This document shows, in pieces, positions 1-8,254 of a DNA stretch of 64,000 bases. Below the pieces are notes generated by a model that saw only the letters and a program-made list of their open reading frames with translations, was not told the DNA's origin and searched no databases. The position numbers and the translations under genes were made by a program. Position 1 is the stretch's first letter, and each line of letters begins with the position of its first letter. Source of the stretch: CBDDLJ01 sp965230635 (GTDB taxonomy: Bacteria > Pseudomonadota > Gammaproteobacteria > UBA1113); NCBI GenBank assembly GCA_965230635.1, contig CBDDLJ010000008.1, positions 38,370 through 102,369 of the forward strand, given 5' to 3'.

Positions 1-508
1 AACGTTCGCTTAAATCAAGAAAAGCAGGCTCGACCATAAAATCTTTTGCTAGCATTTCCATTGTACAACCCGCTTTAGGGTTGGTGATATAAACAGTTTG
101 ATTTGGTTTTGCTAAAACACTGATCGACTCTGCCATAAAATGCACAGCAGACTCTACTATGACTTCTTTATTAGGATTATTAGTAGCCATCAATGCTAGC
201 TGGTAAGAGTCACCTACAATGCCACCAAATTCTTCTATTAGTTTAACAATTTCTCCTCCCATATAGAAATGAGAGAGCAGCAAAAGCTTGTCGCCAAAAT
301 ATTTTTGTGCAGGTATAATATAACGTTCCATCCATTTCAAAATCGTACTCATTTTTCGATCGGGTAGTGCTTGAAATTCTTCTGCATAAGGAATAAATTC
401 TTCTTGATACCAATCTAACGGATAATCTTGTTGACAAATATTCATATCTGGATTTAATGTTTTTCTAGTTTTTGCAACGATATAATCGACTGTTTTAAAA
501 TTTTTCAC
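1..508 (-). CDS. nadA: Quinolinate synthase NadA, N-terminal part (runs off the left edge)
   Basis: Condenses iminoaspartate with dihydroxyacetone phosphate to quinolinate, the second step of de novo NAD synthesis, using a 4Fe-4S cluster. I translated the reverse strand from a GTG at 508-506 into about 169 open residues. They include HFYMGGEI, a GDSYQLA stretch (family: SDS-LA), a VESAVHFMAES segment and NPKAGCTME, where the family has a cluster cysteine. The start is preceded by a good AGAGGGG ribosome site and overlaps the nadB stop as GTGA, so translation is probably coupled. It is last in the nadC-nadB-nadA order as transcribed. The C-terminal half, including the last cluster cysteine, lies outside the window. 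Confident by motif and operon context. Confidence 0.9.
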   Translation of the reverse strand, partial: MKNFKTVDYIVAKTRKTLNPDMNICQQDYPLDWYQEEFIPYAEEFQALPDRKMSTILKWMERYIIPAQKYFGDKLLLLSHFYMGGEIVKLIEEFGGIVGDSYQLALMATNNPNKEVIVESAVHFMAESISVLAKPNQTVYITNPKAGCTMEMLAKDFMVEPAFLDLSER

Positions 509-2151
509 TCTACTTGCCCCTCTAACTGAAAATCAACTACACTCATCAACGAATCCTTAACCTTGGTATTTTCTTTTGGGTAATCCTCACGATAATGTCC
601 ACCCCGGCTTTCATCTCGGCTCATTGCTGAATTAACTATGAGTGTTGCAACTAAAATGATATTACGCAACTCTATCAAATCACGTGTGATTGTATGTTTC
701 CAATAATATTCTTCTACCATTTCAGCTCGTGTCTTAATTAATTTTAATAAGTCTTCTAATCCTGCTTGTGTGCGTATTACGCCAGCGTAAGACATCATTT
801 CTCCTCGCAGCCCACGCCAATGGGCATTGATCTGACTCGCACGCCGCAAATTAACAACACTTTCAGAATCCCATAAGGGAGCGCTTTCATTTTTTATCTC
901 ATTGCTTGTTTGTAGATATTTTTCACTATACTCAGCCGCTTGTCTTGCCATGACAACTGCTTCTAGCAAAGAGTTGCTTGCCAAACGATTGGCTCCATGC
1001 ATGCCAGAACAAGCAACTTCTCCAATGGCAAGCAATCCTTGCAAATCAGTTTGACCATTGATGTCTGTTAAAATACCACCACACATATAATGCGCACCCG
1101 GCACAACAGGAATCATCTCCTGTGTCATGTCTATACCTAAAGAGAGTAATGTTTTGTAAATAACCGGGAAACGGGTTTTTATCACATGTTTATCTTTGTG
1201 CCGTATATCCAAATAAACAAAATTTTTATCACTGCGCTCAATTTCAGTAAAAATAGCGCGAGCAATCACATCACGAGTTGCTAACTCCATTGAATCTTTT
1301 GCATATTTCTGCATAAAGCGCTCACCTGTATCAGGCGATCGCAAATAAGCACCTTCACCTCGCAATGCTTCTGTAATAAGAAAATTTCGCCTTTGGGGGT
1401 GATATAATAAGGTTGGGTGAAATTGTATAAATTCCATATTGCTCACTCTGGCACCGGCTCTAAAAGCCATTGCTACACCATCACCCGTGGCAACATTCGG
1501 ATTGGTTGTATAACGATAGACTTTACCTATTCCTCCTGTTGCTATCACAACAACTTTCGCCATCACCGTATGAATTAAACTAGTTTTTTCATCTAATATA
1601 TAAGCACCTATCACGGTTGACAATTCATTTTCTGTCTTTGCCGTAATAAGGTTCACCACCGTATTAAATTCATGGATTTTAATATTGCACTTTGTCTTTA
1701 AGGCATTGGTCAAGCCACGACTAACTTCAATGCCGGTTATATCTTTATAATGAAAGATGCGACGACAAGAATGTCCTCCCTCTTTTGCTAAATCAGGCTC
1801 ACCACTTTCCTGACGATCAAATTGCACACCGTGCTCAATCAAAAAGTCAATGGCTGCGGGGCCTGCTTCAACAATGTTGCGCACAACTTCCGGCTGACAT
1901 AATGCAGAGCCAGCATTTTTTGTGTCCAACATATGTTGAGCAATACTGTCTTCTTCTAAACTGACTGCAGCTATCCCACCTTGTGCATATAGACTGTTTG
2001 ACTCATTCGCACTATCCTTAATAAATACGTCAATTTTCACATTTGCTTGGCGTGTTGATAATTCTAAGGCATAGGATAATCCTGCTATGCCAGCGCCAAT
2101 CACCAGCACATCCGTTTGTATTCGCTTGCCACACTGTGAAATTTTTTTCAT
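505..2151 (-). CDS. nadB: L-aspartate oxidase NadB
   Basis: FAD flavoprotein that oxidises L-aspartate to iminoaspartate, the first step of de novo NAD synthesis, and feeds NadA. The 548 residues match the family length (about 540). Visible motifs are the Rossmann FAD loop VIGAGIAGLS near residue 18, SLYAQGGIAAV, the succinate-dehydrogenase/aspartate-oxidase signature GGHSCRRIFHYKDITG, EFIQFHPT, and the EALRGEGAYL active-site loop. The C-terminal helical domain is intact. The start ATG overlaps the nadC stop (ATGA), and its own stop overlaps the nadA start, so the three genes form a tightly coupled operon. Nothing unusual was seen. Confidence 0.96.
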   Translation of the reverse strand: MKKISQCGKRIQTDVLVIGAGIAGLSYALELSTRQANVKIDVFIKDSANESNSLYAQGGIAAVSLEEDSIAQHMLDTKNAGSALCQPEVVRNIVEAGPAAIDFLIEHGVQFDRQESGEPDLAKEGGHSCRRIFHYKDITGIEVSRGLTNALKTKCNIKIHEFNTVVNLITAKTENELSTVIGAYILDEKTSLIHTVMAKVVVIATGGIGKVYRYTTNPNVATGDGVAMAFRAGARVSNMEFIQFHPTLLYHPQRRNFLITEALRGEGAYLRSPDTGERFMQKYAKDSMELATRDVIARAIFTEIERSDKNFVYLDIRHKDKHVIKTRFPVIYKTLLSLGIDMTQEMIPVVPGAHYMCGGILTDINGQTDLQGLLAIGEVACSGMHGANRLASNSLLEAVVMARQAAEYSEKYLQTSNEIKNESAPLWDSESVVNLRRASQINAHWRGLRGEMMSYAGVIRTQAGLEDLLKLIKTRAEMVEEYYWKHTITRDLIELRNIILVATLIVNSAMSRDESRGGHYREDYPKENTKVKDSLMSVVDFQLEGQVE

Positions 2152-3098
2152 AAAATTTCCGTCTTCATTGATAGATCAACATTACCCGCCGAATGTGTAA
2201 TACACCCTACTGAGACAAAATCAACACCTGTTTTTGCAATGGCAGGAATCTTTTCAAGCGTCATATTGCCAGATGCTTCTGTCTCAAATTGTCCAGCACA
2301 CAGAGTAACACATTGTTTTAACATATCCACGTTCATATTATCTAAGAGTATCCGCGTCACCTTGCCTACCCCCGCTTGTAAAACATGGGTTAGTTCATCA
2401 CTACTCCCTATTTCTATAATAACAGGCAGGGTATGTTGTTCTAATGAAGGTAAGGCTGCTAATACTTTATCAATCCCACCAAAAATATCGATATGTGTGT
2501 CTTTGATCATAATGGCATCATATAACCCCATACGATGATTAACACCGCCACCACAATAAACGGCATATTTTTCTAAATGTCGCATACCGGGCAAAGTCTT
2601 GCGCGTATCTAAGATGGTTACCTTTCCAGCTGCTGCCAGAACATAGTCGCGAGTTAATGTCGCAATGCCGCTCAAATGCCGTAAATAATTTAATAGTGTT
2701 CGCTCAAGCATCAATAATTGTTGAGCAGATGTTTCAATGGATAATATACGTTCATTGCCTGGGACAACATCACCATCTTCATAATCAGAATGAATCACGA
2801 AATCAGTACAAAATCGAGACAATATCGCATCAACAACAACTTTACCCGCAAGAACAATCGGATGTGTATCTTTGTTTATAATAACTCCACGTGCATCTTG
2901 CGTCATATCGGCAAATAACAGCGTTGTCGTTGCATCGTAGCGTGGTTGACCTAAATCTTCATTTAACGCAATCTCTAACAATTGATTATCTAGCTCATTA
3001 AGCGACCACTTATTGATTAGCACAGGATTACCTCTTCTTAAAATGCAGTCGTCATTATAATAATTGCCGGTTAAACTACAAGTAAAAGTCTTAGCCAA
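2148..3098 (-). CDS. nadC: Nicotinate-nucleotide pyrophosphorylase (carboxylating) NadC
   Basis: Converts quinolinate and PRPP to nicotinate mononucleotide, closing the de novo NAD route begun by NadB and NadA. Family hallmarks are EDLGQPRYDATT near the N terminus, TRKTLPGMRHLEKYAV with the substrate-binding Thr-Arg-Lys, GGGVNHRMGLYDAIMIKDTH, LLDNMN and the C-terminal SGNMTLEKI...GVDFVSVG phosphate-binding part. At 316 residues it is slightly longer than the usual 280-300 because of an N-terminal extension; an internal start cannot be excluded. It is first in the operon, so the operon promoter should lie within 3099-3391, which is AT-rich; I could not pick a convincing -35/-10 pair there. Confidence 0.95.
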   Translation of the reverse strand: MAKTFTCSLTGNYYNDDCILRRGNPVLINKWSLNELDNQLLEIALNEDLGQPRYDATTTLLFADMTQDARGVIINKDTHPIVLAGKVVVDAILSRFCTDFVIHSDYEDGDVVPGNERILSIETSAQQLLMLERTLLNYLRHLSGIATLTRDYVLAAAGKVTILDTRKTLPGMRHLEKYAVYCGGGVNHRMGLYDAIMIKDTHIDIFGGIDKVLAALPSLEQHTLPVIIEIGSSDELTHVLQAGVGKVTRILLDNMNVDMLKQCVTLCAGQFETEASGNMTLEKIPAIAKTGVDFVSVGCITHSAGNVDLSMKTEIL

Positions 3099-3391
3099 AT
3101 TTTGCTGCTTGCACTATTATAAAACATTTTGGTCTTGAACAATAATTGGCATAGTAAAAACTCATGATAACATTAACTACTTTTGCCAATACCGCGATAC
3201 AATCTTATCTAATTTAAGTCAATTTTACTTGTGTTCTAGCAATTTTTAAACCTGTCTTATTACCTTCCGTACCAACACATATGTTAACATGTTAAATTTG
3301 CTGATTTAGACATACAATTCAATGTCTACGGTAATTTATATTTCAGCGTTACCTAACTTATAAGTATACTGGCAATCTGGAGCAACAAGAT

Positions 3392-4114
3392 ATGACAAAG
3401 AATAAAACAAACGAAAATTCTCTGCCTCCTTATACTACTCGGATTAGTCAGCGAGCTAAATATTTACAAATCAAAATTTCAGCAAAGAAAGGTGTGGAGA
3501 TTATCGTCCCCAAAAAATTACCACGCAAAATTAGTATTAATGATTTTATTCAATCCAAACGAGATTGGATAATCCAACAATACACAAAAATTGCCAATCT
3601 GCCGCACAAAAAAGCAACACTCCCTAAACAAATAAAATTAGCCTTTCTCAATGAATGCTGGCAAGTGGATTATCAAATATCGTTAGGAAAATCTCAAATT
3701 ATTGAAAGAACTAACCATGCCTTAATTGTTTTAAGTCATTCGATTGATTTTACTACTTGCAAAAGCTTGCTAATAGCATGGTTAAAAAAGCGAGCAAAAA
3801 ATCATTTATTACCCTATCTAAATGAACTAAGCAAACACACTAACTTGCCTTATCAATGTGGAAAAATCCGCACACAAAAAACACGCTGGGGTAGTTGCTC
3901 TATGAATAGAGTTATTAACCTTAATTCACATCTTCTTTTTTTACCGTGCAATCTGGTCACTTATGTTTTAATTCATGAATTAGCACATACTATTCATTTA
4001 AATCACTTAGCAAAATTCTGGGCGCTAGTTGCGAAACATGATCCTCATTATATAGAACATGAAAAACAGCTAAAACACATGAATAAACATGTACCTGATT
4101 GGGCATTAGTATAA
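3392..4114 (+). CDS. YgjP/WLM-type zinc metallopeptidase (SprT-like fold)
   Basis: The 240-residue protein belongs to the YgjP-like (DUF45, M48-type) metallopeptidases. The zinc motif HELAHTIHLNH is visible near residue 195, and the family signature RTQKTRWGSCS lies about 35 residues before it. The N-terminal half is basic with PKKLPRKISINDFIQSKRDWI, typical of this family. The substrate is unknown; relatives are linked to DNA-protein crosslink repair (WLM/Wss1-like) or protein turnover, but that is inference. The ATG at 3392 is preceded by GGAGCAACAAG, an acceptable ribosome site. It is transcribed alone, divergent from the nad operon. Confidence 0.85.
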   Translation: MTKNKTNENSLPPYTTRISQRAKYLQIKISAKKGVEIIVPKKLPRKISINDFIQSKRDWIIQQYTKIANLPHKKATLPKQIKLAFLNECWQVDYQISLGKSQIIERTNHALIVLSHSIDFTTCKSLLIAWLKKRAKNHLLPYLNELSKHTNLPYQCGKIRTQKTRWGSCSMNRVINLNSHLLFLPCNLVTYVLIHELAHTIHLNHLAKFWALVAKHDPHYIEHEKQLKHMNKHVPDWALV

Positions 4115-4424
4115 AAAAATGAATTGCGATATCTCAAGGTGCCAGTTGTAATACAGCAGCGTGCTTTAAGCAGTAATACCTATAGCCAGGATTATACCAA
4201 ACTTCGCTCAACACAAATTAACATTGGCATTCAAAGCTTATTCGCAGTCAATCATACCTGATACTATATATTAAAGCAGAAAGCAACCATCATTAGTACC
4301 ATTTAGTCTTTTACTCGATAATGTCATAATGACTGCTGAACAAGATATTCTATTGACACATTTATTGTTGTGTGTTATTTTCAGGCAATGGCTATAATTC
4401 ATAAATTATGGGAGAGTATTGATA
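4115..4424. other. Intergenic region, no gene recognised
   Basis: Between the metallopeptidase and the ankyrin gene. One frame stays open for about 43 codons just after the metallopeptidase stop but has no convincing start and no recognised motif. The last bases hold the ribosome site GGAGAG (4411-4416) for the ankyrin gene. Confidence 0.5.
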
Positions 4425-5927
4425 ATGAATAAAAGTGAAACGTTTAAAGATCTAAAAGACTTGGCAAGAGACCAACGCTTTAATACTCTAGGAAAGCAGT
4501 TCCTTACTTCTACTAACTTCATGAATAATTTGATGAGCTTAGTGGAGAATGATAACAACTTCGATGAAGTAAAAATACAAATAAGCACTTGCCCAGACAG
4601 ACTTTATGAGCCGTTAAACATTGATCTTGAAACACTTTTGCACTATGCAGTTAAAGCAGGTGCAAAAAAAAATGTTGCATACCTTCTATCAGAAGGAGCT
4701 AATGCTAACCAGAAAAATGAGAATGACCAAACACCTTTTATGTATTGTATTATCTACGACAAAAAAGCTTTCTTTGACTTATTCTTAACAAAGAAAATCG
4801 ACTTCAGCATTAAAGATAAAAATAATAATACAGCATTACATCATGTTTTTTTAACCTCAGAAGGAGATCTTCGAAAGGCTAATAGTGATTTTTTAGAAGC
4901 CATCATAGAGAAATTCACACAGGCAAATATCGACTTGAACCCTTTGAACAATAGTGGTTTTTCTCCTCTATCTCTCGCTGAACAAGCTGCAGATCAAAAA
5001 AGTAAAAAAATACTTATAGATGCAATCGAACAAGCCAGTATTTCTCATGAAGAAAGACCTAAAAATAAAACGAGACCTCAACTATCGCTTGAAGCAGAAA
5101 AGCAAAACGCTTCCCCTCGTGCCTACTCCACTAGCTCAATGATAAAAGAATTTTCTTGTAAAATAGACATGCCTGAGGCTACTCCAGAAAGCTTTTCTTA
5201 TGAACATTTACAACAAAAACTCAATTTCAATAACCGTAATGATCTTAGCCATCCAACAAAAGCAAGTATGATTGGCGGTTTATCGATACTACACAATCAC
5301 TTTATATGGCAAGGCTACCTGGCTACCGTTAAAGAATTAGATATAACGCAATGTAAGCAGGCATCTATAGACGAAAAACATAGTGCCTGTGAACAAATCA
5401 TCAAAGCTGTAAAAGATGCTCTGTTGACATACCTTACAATTTGGGGGCAAGCATCTCCTCATACGACAAGAGAAATAAACAATACCCTTGTAACCAAACT
5501 TGAAACCAAAAGAACATCCTATGTAGAATTAAATGGCATTCAGCTTATTGACTTTAACCTAGAAAAAACTGTCAAAAACATTATTGGTTTTTTGAAAAAC
5601 GGTTCCGGACAATGGAACCCAGGCAAGCGACTAAAAAATACATCTGACTATCAAAAAAACAATGGACCATCAATTAAAGTATTACTCATGAAAAATTTGC
5701 TCACTATACCACTGTTTAATCGCAAAGTTCAAAATAATCGGATCACCTTAGTCACACGAACTGAAATAGAACATGGGCTTGAATACGACTTGGATTTAAC
5801 TAAAAGAAATTTTGGTGGTTGTTATATCTCCGGCTTGATTTGTTTCTTTGAAAATGAATGCAAACGCTTTGCAGGATTAGGCCAAAATCCTAGAGAACTA
5901 ACAGAAACAATACTATGTCAGAGATAA
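4425..5927 (+). CDS. Ankyrin-repeat protein, possible effector
   Basis: About 500 residues. Residues ~65-150 show two to three ankyrin repeats (ETLLHYAVKAGAKKNVAYLL, then QTPFMYC..., then NTALHHVFL), with a weaker unit near residue 180 (GFSPLSLAEQA). The remaining 300 residues are unfamiliar: a charged linker around 200-230, then an alpha/beta-looking C-terminal part with no catalytic motif I recognise. No signal peptide or membrane segment. I chose the ATG at 4425 over the TTG at 4419 because GGAGAG at 4411 is spaced correctly only for the ATG. Ankyrin proteins of intracellular gammaproteobacteria are often type IV effectors delivered to the host; no secretion signal can be proven here. Confidence 0.75.
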   Translation: MNKSETFKDLKDLARDQRFNTLGKQFLTSTNFMNNLMSLVENDNNFDEVKIQISTCPDRLYEPLNIDLETLLHYAVKAGAKKNVAYLLSEGANANQKNENDQTPFMYCIIYDKKAFFDLFLTKKIDFSIKDKNNNTALHHVFLTSEGDLRKANSDFLEAIIEKFTQANIDLNPLNNSGFSPLSLAEQAADQKSKKILIDAIEQASISHEERPKNKTRPQLSLEAEKQNASPRAYSTSSMIKEFSCKIDMPEATPESFSYEHLQQKLNFNNRNDLSHPTKASMIGGLSILHNHFIWQGYLATVKELDITQCKQASIDEKHSACEQIIKAVKDALLTYLTIWGQASPHTTREINNTLVTKLETKRTSYVELNGIQLIDFNLEKTVKNIIGFLKNGSGQWNPGKRLKNTSDYQKNNGPSIKVLLMKNLLTIPLFNRKVQNNRITLVTRTEIEHGLEYDLDLTKRNFGGCYISGLICFFENECKRFAGLGQNPRELTETILCQR

Positions 5928-5993
5928 CTTTTTTGACAAGCATATTGACAAAATCAAAATCAGTAGACATGAATATGAGTAAGTCTAAAGCGA

Positions 5994-6551
5994 TTACTTT
6001 ATTTTCTTGCTTATCATATCTAGTATAAATTTGACTCTTACTGCTGGCTCAGCCATTGGAATATCGGTAATGCGATAACCTAACTCATCATATCTTGCTC
6101 TTACGTCTTCGCCAAACTGCTTGGCTTGCTCAAATGTCATTTTGCGCTCATCATCATTCTGATATATCTCTTCCCAGGCAGAAAGAAAAAACACTTCGCC
6201 ATTATATTGATATTGATGAGAAGCATAGGTATAGACTCTCCGATCTAAATCAAAAAAATTGGCATAGCTTATATTATCTGGAATACCGCGGTCATATAGC
6301 ACAGGCCCTTTGTGATCTACCATTTGCTTAAATTGATAGATTGATCGTGATAACAGCAACTCAGCAAATAATGTCGGATCATGTTCAGGAAGGCCACCTC
6401 CACCTATAGCTCTTTGCTCTGCTAATATCTGTCTAGCAGGCTCATCAATACATACAAAGTCTAGTTTTCTTAGTTCCTGGAGAATTGTTGATTTTCCAGC
6501 ACCCATAGCGCCAGTGATAATAAAGTAATTTTCTTTAATATTTTTAACCAT
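5994..6551 (-). CDS. P-loop NTPase, AAA_28-like (predicted ATPase/kinase)
   Basis: 185 residues. The Walker A motif GAMGAGKST is at residues 14-22, followed by a CIDEPARQIL segment. The later LYDRGIPDN is like the DRx(P) motif of small nucleoside or cofactor kinases and the AAA_28 family. The C terminus ends with a YDELGYRI...FILDMI helix. The likely role is ATP-dependent phosphorylation or regulation of an unknown small substrate. It sits alone on the reverse strand, convergent with the ankyrin gene, with an 86-bp gap to the upstream acetyltransferase gene. Substrate and pathway are not inferable from sequence. Confidence 0.7.
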   Translation of the reverse strand: MVKNIKENYFIITGAMGAGKSTILQELRKLDFVCIDEPARQILAEQRAIGGGGLPEHDPTLFAELLLSRSIYQFKQMVDHKGPVLYDRGIPDNISYANFFDLDRRVYTYASHQYQYNGEVFFLSAWEEIYQNDDERKMTFEQAKQFGEDVRARYDELGYRITDIPMAEPAVRVKFILDMISKKIK

Positions 6552-6637
6552 ACATAAGCCTACGCTTCAATCCTCAACAATTTTGTGTCAATGCTCCTTG
6601 ATCCCAAAAGGCAGCGTTATGCTGCCATACTTTTCTG

Positions 6638-7147
6638 CTACCTCTCATTAGTTATTCCATAAATTTCAACATCAATACCTTGAATGATTGTTTTTTTGAT
6701 TAAAAGCATACCGACCTTCGATGCAACTTTTTTCGATGCAATGTTTTCCAGATGAATAATTGAAATTAGTTTTTGAATATTCAGGACGTTAAAAGCATGA
6801 TCTTTTACTTCTTGAGCAGCTTCTGTTGCTAATCCTTGTCCCCAGTATTTTTTAGCTAAACGATAGCCTAATTCGATGCATTCTTTATCATCAACGACTT
6901 GCTTGATAAGACCACAAAATCCAATTAACTCATTTGATTTTTTATGGATTAATACTATTAAGCCAAACCCCTGGTTTTCATAGGCTTTAATCCATTTAGC
7001 TACTTTGATTTGTGTTTGCTTTCTGTCGTGAGCACCACCGCCAATATATTTCATCACGTCAGGATCAGCACATATTGCAGAAAACACATCAATATCATTA
7101 CTACAAAATGGCCTCATAAGCAGACGATCTGTTTCAACGACTTTCAT
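6638..7147 (-). CDS. GNAT-family N-acetyltransferase (RimJ/RimL-like)
   Basis: 169 residues with the RimJ/RimL-type beginning ETDRLLMRPF, the DPDVMKYIGG segment, and the acetyl-CoA loop region ELGYRLAKKYWGQGLATEA (Q/RxxGxG/A, here WGQGLA) followed by LNIQKLISIIHLENIASKKVASKVGM, the standard motif A/B end of the fold. It transfers an acetyl group from acetyl-CoA to an amine, in this subgroup often a protein N terminus or a small molecule; the real substrate is unknown. It sits just after the tRNA pair as transcribed on the reverse strand. Confidence 0.85.
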   Translation of the reverse strand: MKVVETDRLLMRPFCSNDIDVFSAICADPDVMKYIGGGAHDRKQTQIKVAKWIKAYENQGFGLIVLIHKKSNELIGFCGLIKQVVDDKECIELGYRLAKKYWGQGLATEAAQEVKDHAFNVLNIQKLISIIHLENIASKKVASKVGMLLIKKTIIQGIDVEIYGITNER

Positions 7148-7265
7148 AGAATAATTTTGCTTATTATTTTCAGAAATTTCCTTGCCTTTAGGTGTAATAA
7201 CATAATATTTTGTTTCCGCACTATAATGAACAAAGTTATAAGATTTTGATTTTAAATAAAAAATT

Positions 7266-7342
7266 TGGCGCGCCCGGAGAGATTCGAACTCCCGACCGCC
7301 TGGTTCGTAGCCAGGTACTCTATCCAGCTGAGCTACGGGCGC
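7266..7342 (-). tRNA. tRNA-Arg (anticodon ACG)
   Basis: The reverse strand folds as a cloverleaf: acceptor stem GCGCCCG paired with CGGGCGC, D-loop AGCTCAGCTGGATAGAG, anticodon stem CCTGG/CCAGG around CTACGAA (anticodon ACG), T-loop GTTCGAATC, discriminator G and an encoded CCA at 7268-7266. It reads CGN arginine codons after A34 deamination. It lies 34 bp downstream of tRNA-Ser and is likely cotranscribed, the same pair as at the csrA locus of other gammaproteobacteria. Confidence 0.97.
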
Positions 7343-7376
7343 ACTATTTTTACTTCAGTGAAATTATCACACTCTG

Positions 7377-7469
7377 TGGCGGAGAGAGAGGGATTCGAAC
7401 CCTCGATGAAGTTATAAGCCCCATACTCCCTTAGCAGGGGAGCGCCTTCAGCCGCTCGGCCATCTCTCC
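7377..7469 (-). tRNA. tRNA-Ser (anticodon GCT)
   Basis: The reverse strand gives a class II tRNA: acceptor stem GGAGAGA paired with TCTCTCC, anticodon stem CTCCC/GGGAG around CTGCTAA (anticodon GCT), a long variable arm typical of tRNA-Ser, T-loop GTTCGAATC, discriminator G and an encoded CCA. It reads AGC/AGU. The order csrA - tRNA-Ser(GCT) - tRNA-Arg(ACG) is conserved in gammaproteobacteria; here a NACHT gene separates the tRNAs from csrA. Confidence 0.97.
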
Positions 7470-8254
7470 GATGCATGTAATAATGTACCATACTGCTCGC
7501 TACTAGTGCCTTAGCAAAGTGCAACGAAAGCAGGCAAAATCACAAGTGCTGTAGTATATACTCATTACACTTAGAGATGCAATCTTTCTGCCTCCTCTGG
7601 ATCATCAGCGTTTTTTGATGACAAAACTCTCACCGAAACAAAATTGATCGCCTAAATAATCAACACAAGCAGTTTTCTTACAAACACCCTGTTTTTAAGC
7701 AATTCTGTTACTTTTAGCGGTGTTTACCGTATTATTTTCTCCATTTTTCTACAAAATGTTTATAATTTTTACAGTAGACTATTTTTACATCAGTCAATTT
7801 TCGCCCATTTTTTTAAGCCTGTTCTGCTGTTTTTTTAACCACTGAATTATCAGGACACGACCGTCGCGCCGTAAAAGCAAGGCGTACAAACCGCTATTGT
7901 GCTCAAGACGATTAATATCGCTAACACGCCAGCTAAATTAAGCAAAATTAACGACAAAACCATCTCCGTATCATTCCAGCTTTGTGTTTTTTTTGAGCAT
8001 TTACTGTAGGATCTGGGTAAATCCGCCAATAGCTAATTCTGCGTGCAAGGACAACGCTGCAAACCCAGTCAACGCCAATACCGTTTTTTCACTTTGGTAC
8101 TAAAACGGTAGAGTGTTTTTTAGCATGATCACTTCACTCTCTTTTTTCTCTCAATGGGTCACGGCGGCTCTTTCTTAAAAAATAATTCTAACTCAGATCT
8201 CATTGAGAAAAGAGGGTTCCTATTTATTTAGATGCAATATCCAGAATACCTTGC
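7470..8254. other. 785-bp non-coding stretch between tRNA-Ser and the first NACHT gene
   Basis: No open frame that I believe. It holds the upstream region of the tRNA genes, a 9-bp-stem hairpin (TACCGTTTT 8079-8087 with AAAACGGTA 8102-8110, followed on the plus strand by a T run), and a longer imperfect inverted repeat (arms about 8138-8157 and 8201-8217, CTCTTTTTTCTCTCAATG against CATTGAGAAAAGAG). Its end (about 8160-8235) is repeated on the other side of the NACHT gene. Confidence 0.6.
8160..8235. repeat. Imperfect direct repeat, copy downstream of NACHT gene 1
   Basis: Shares ATAATTCTAACTCA / GTAATTCTAACTCA, GAGAAAAGAG and CTCCTATTTATTTAGATG-type blocks, in the same order and spacing, with 12289-12372. 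The two copies bracket the NACHT gene and its leader. They may be old insertion-duplication scars or conserved transcription-end signals. Confidence 0.6.

Noticed and set aside
243..437. 64-codon open frame on the minus strand
   Set aside because: Shadow of nadA, whose own frame gives family motifs over the same bases.
4115..4250. About 43 open codons after the metallopeptidase stop
   Set aside because: No start codon with a ribosome site and no similarity I recognise; probably chance or an old remnant.
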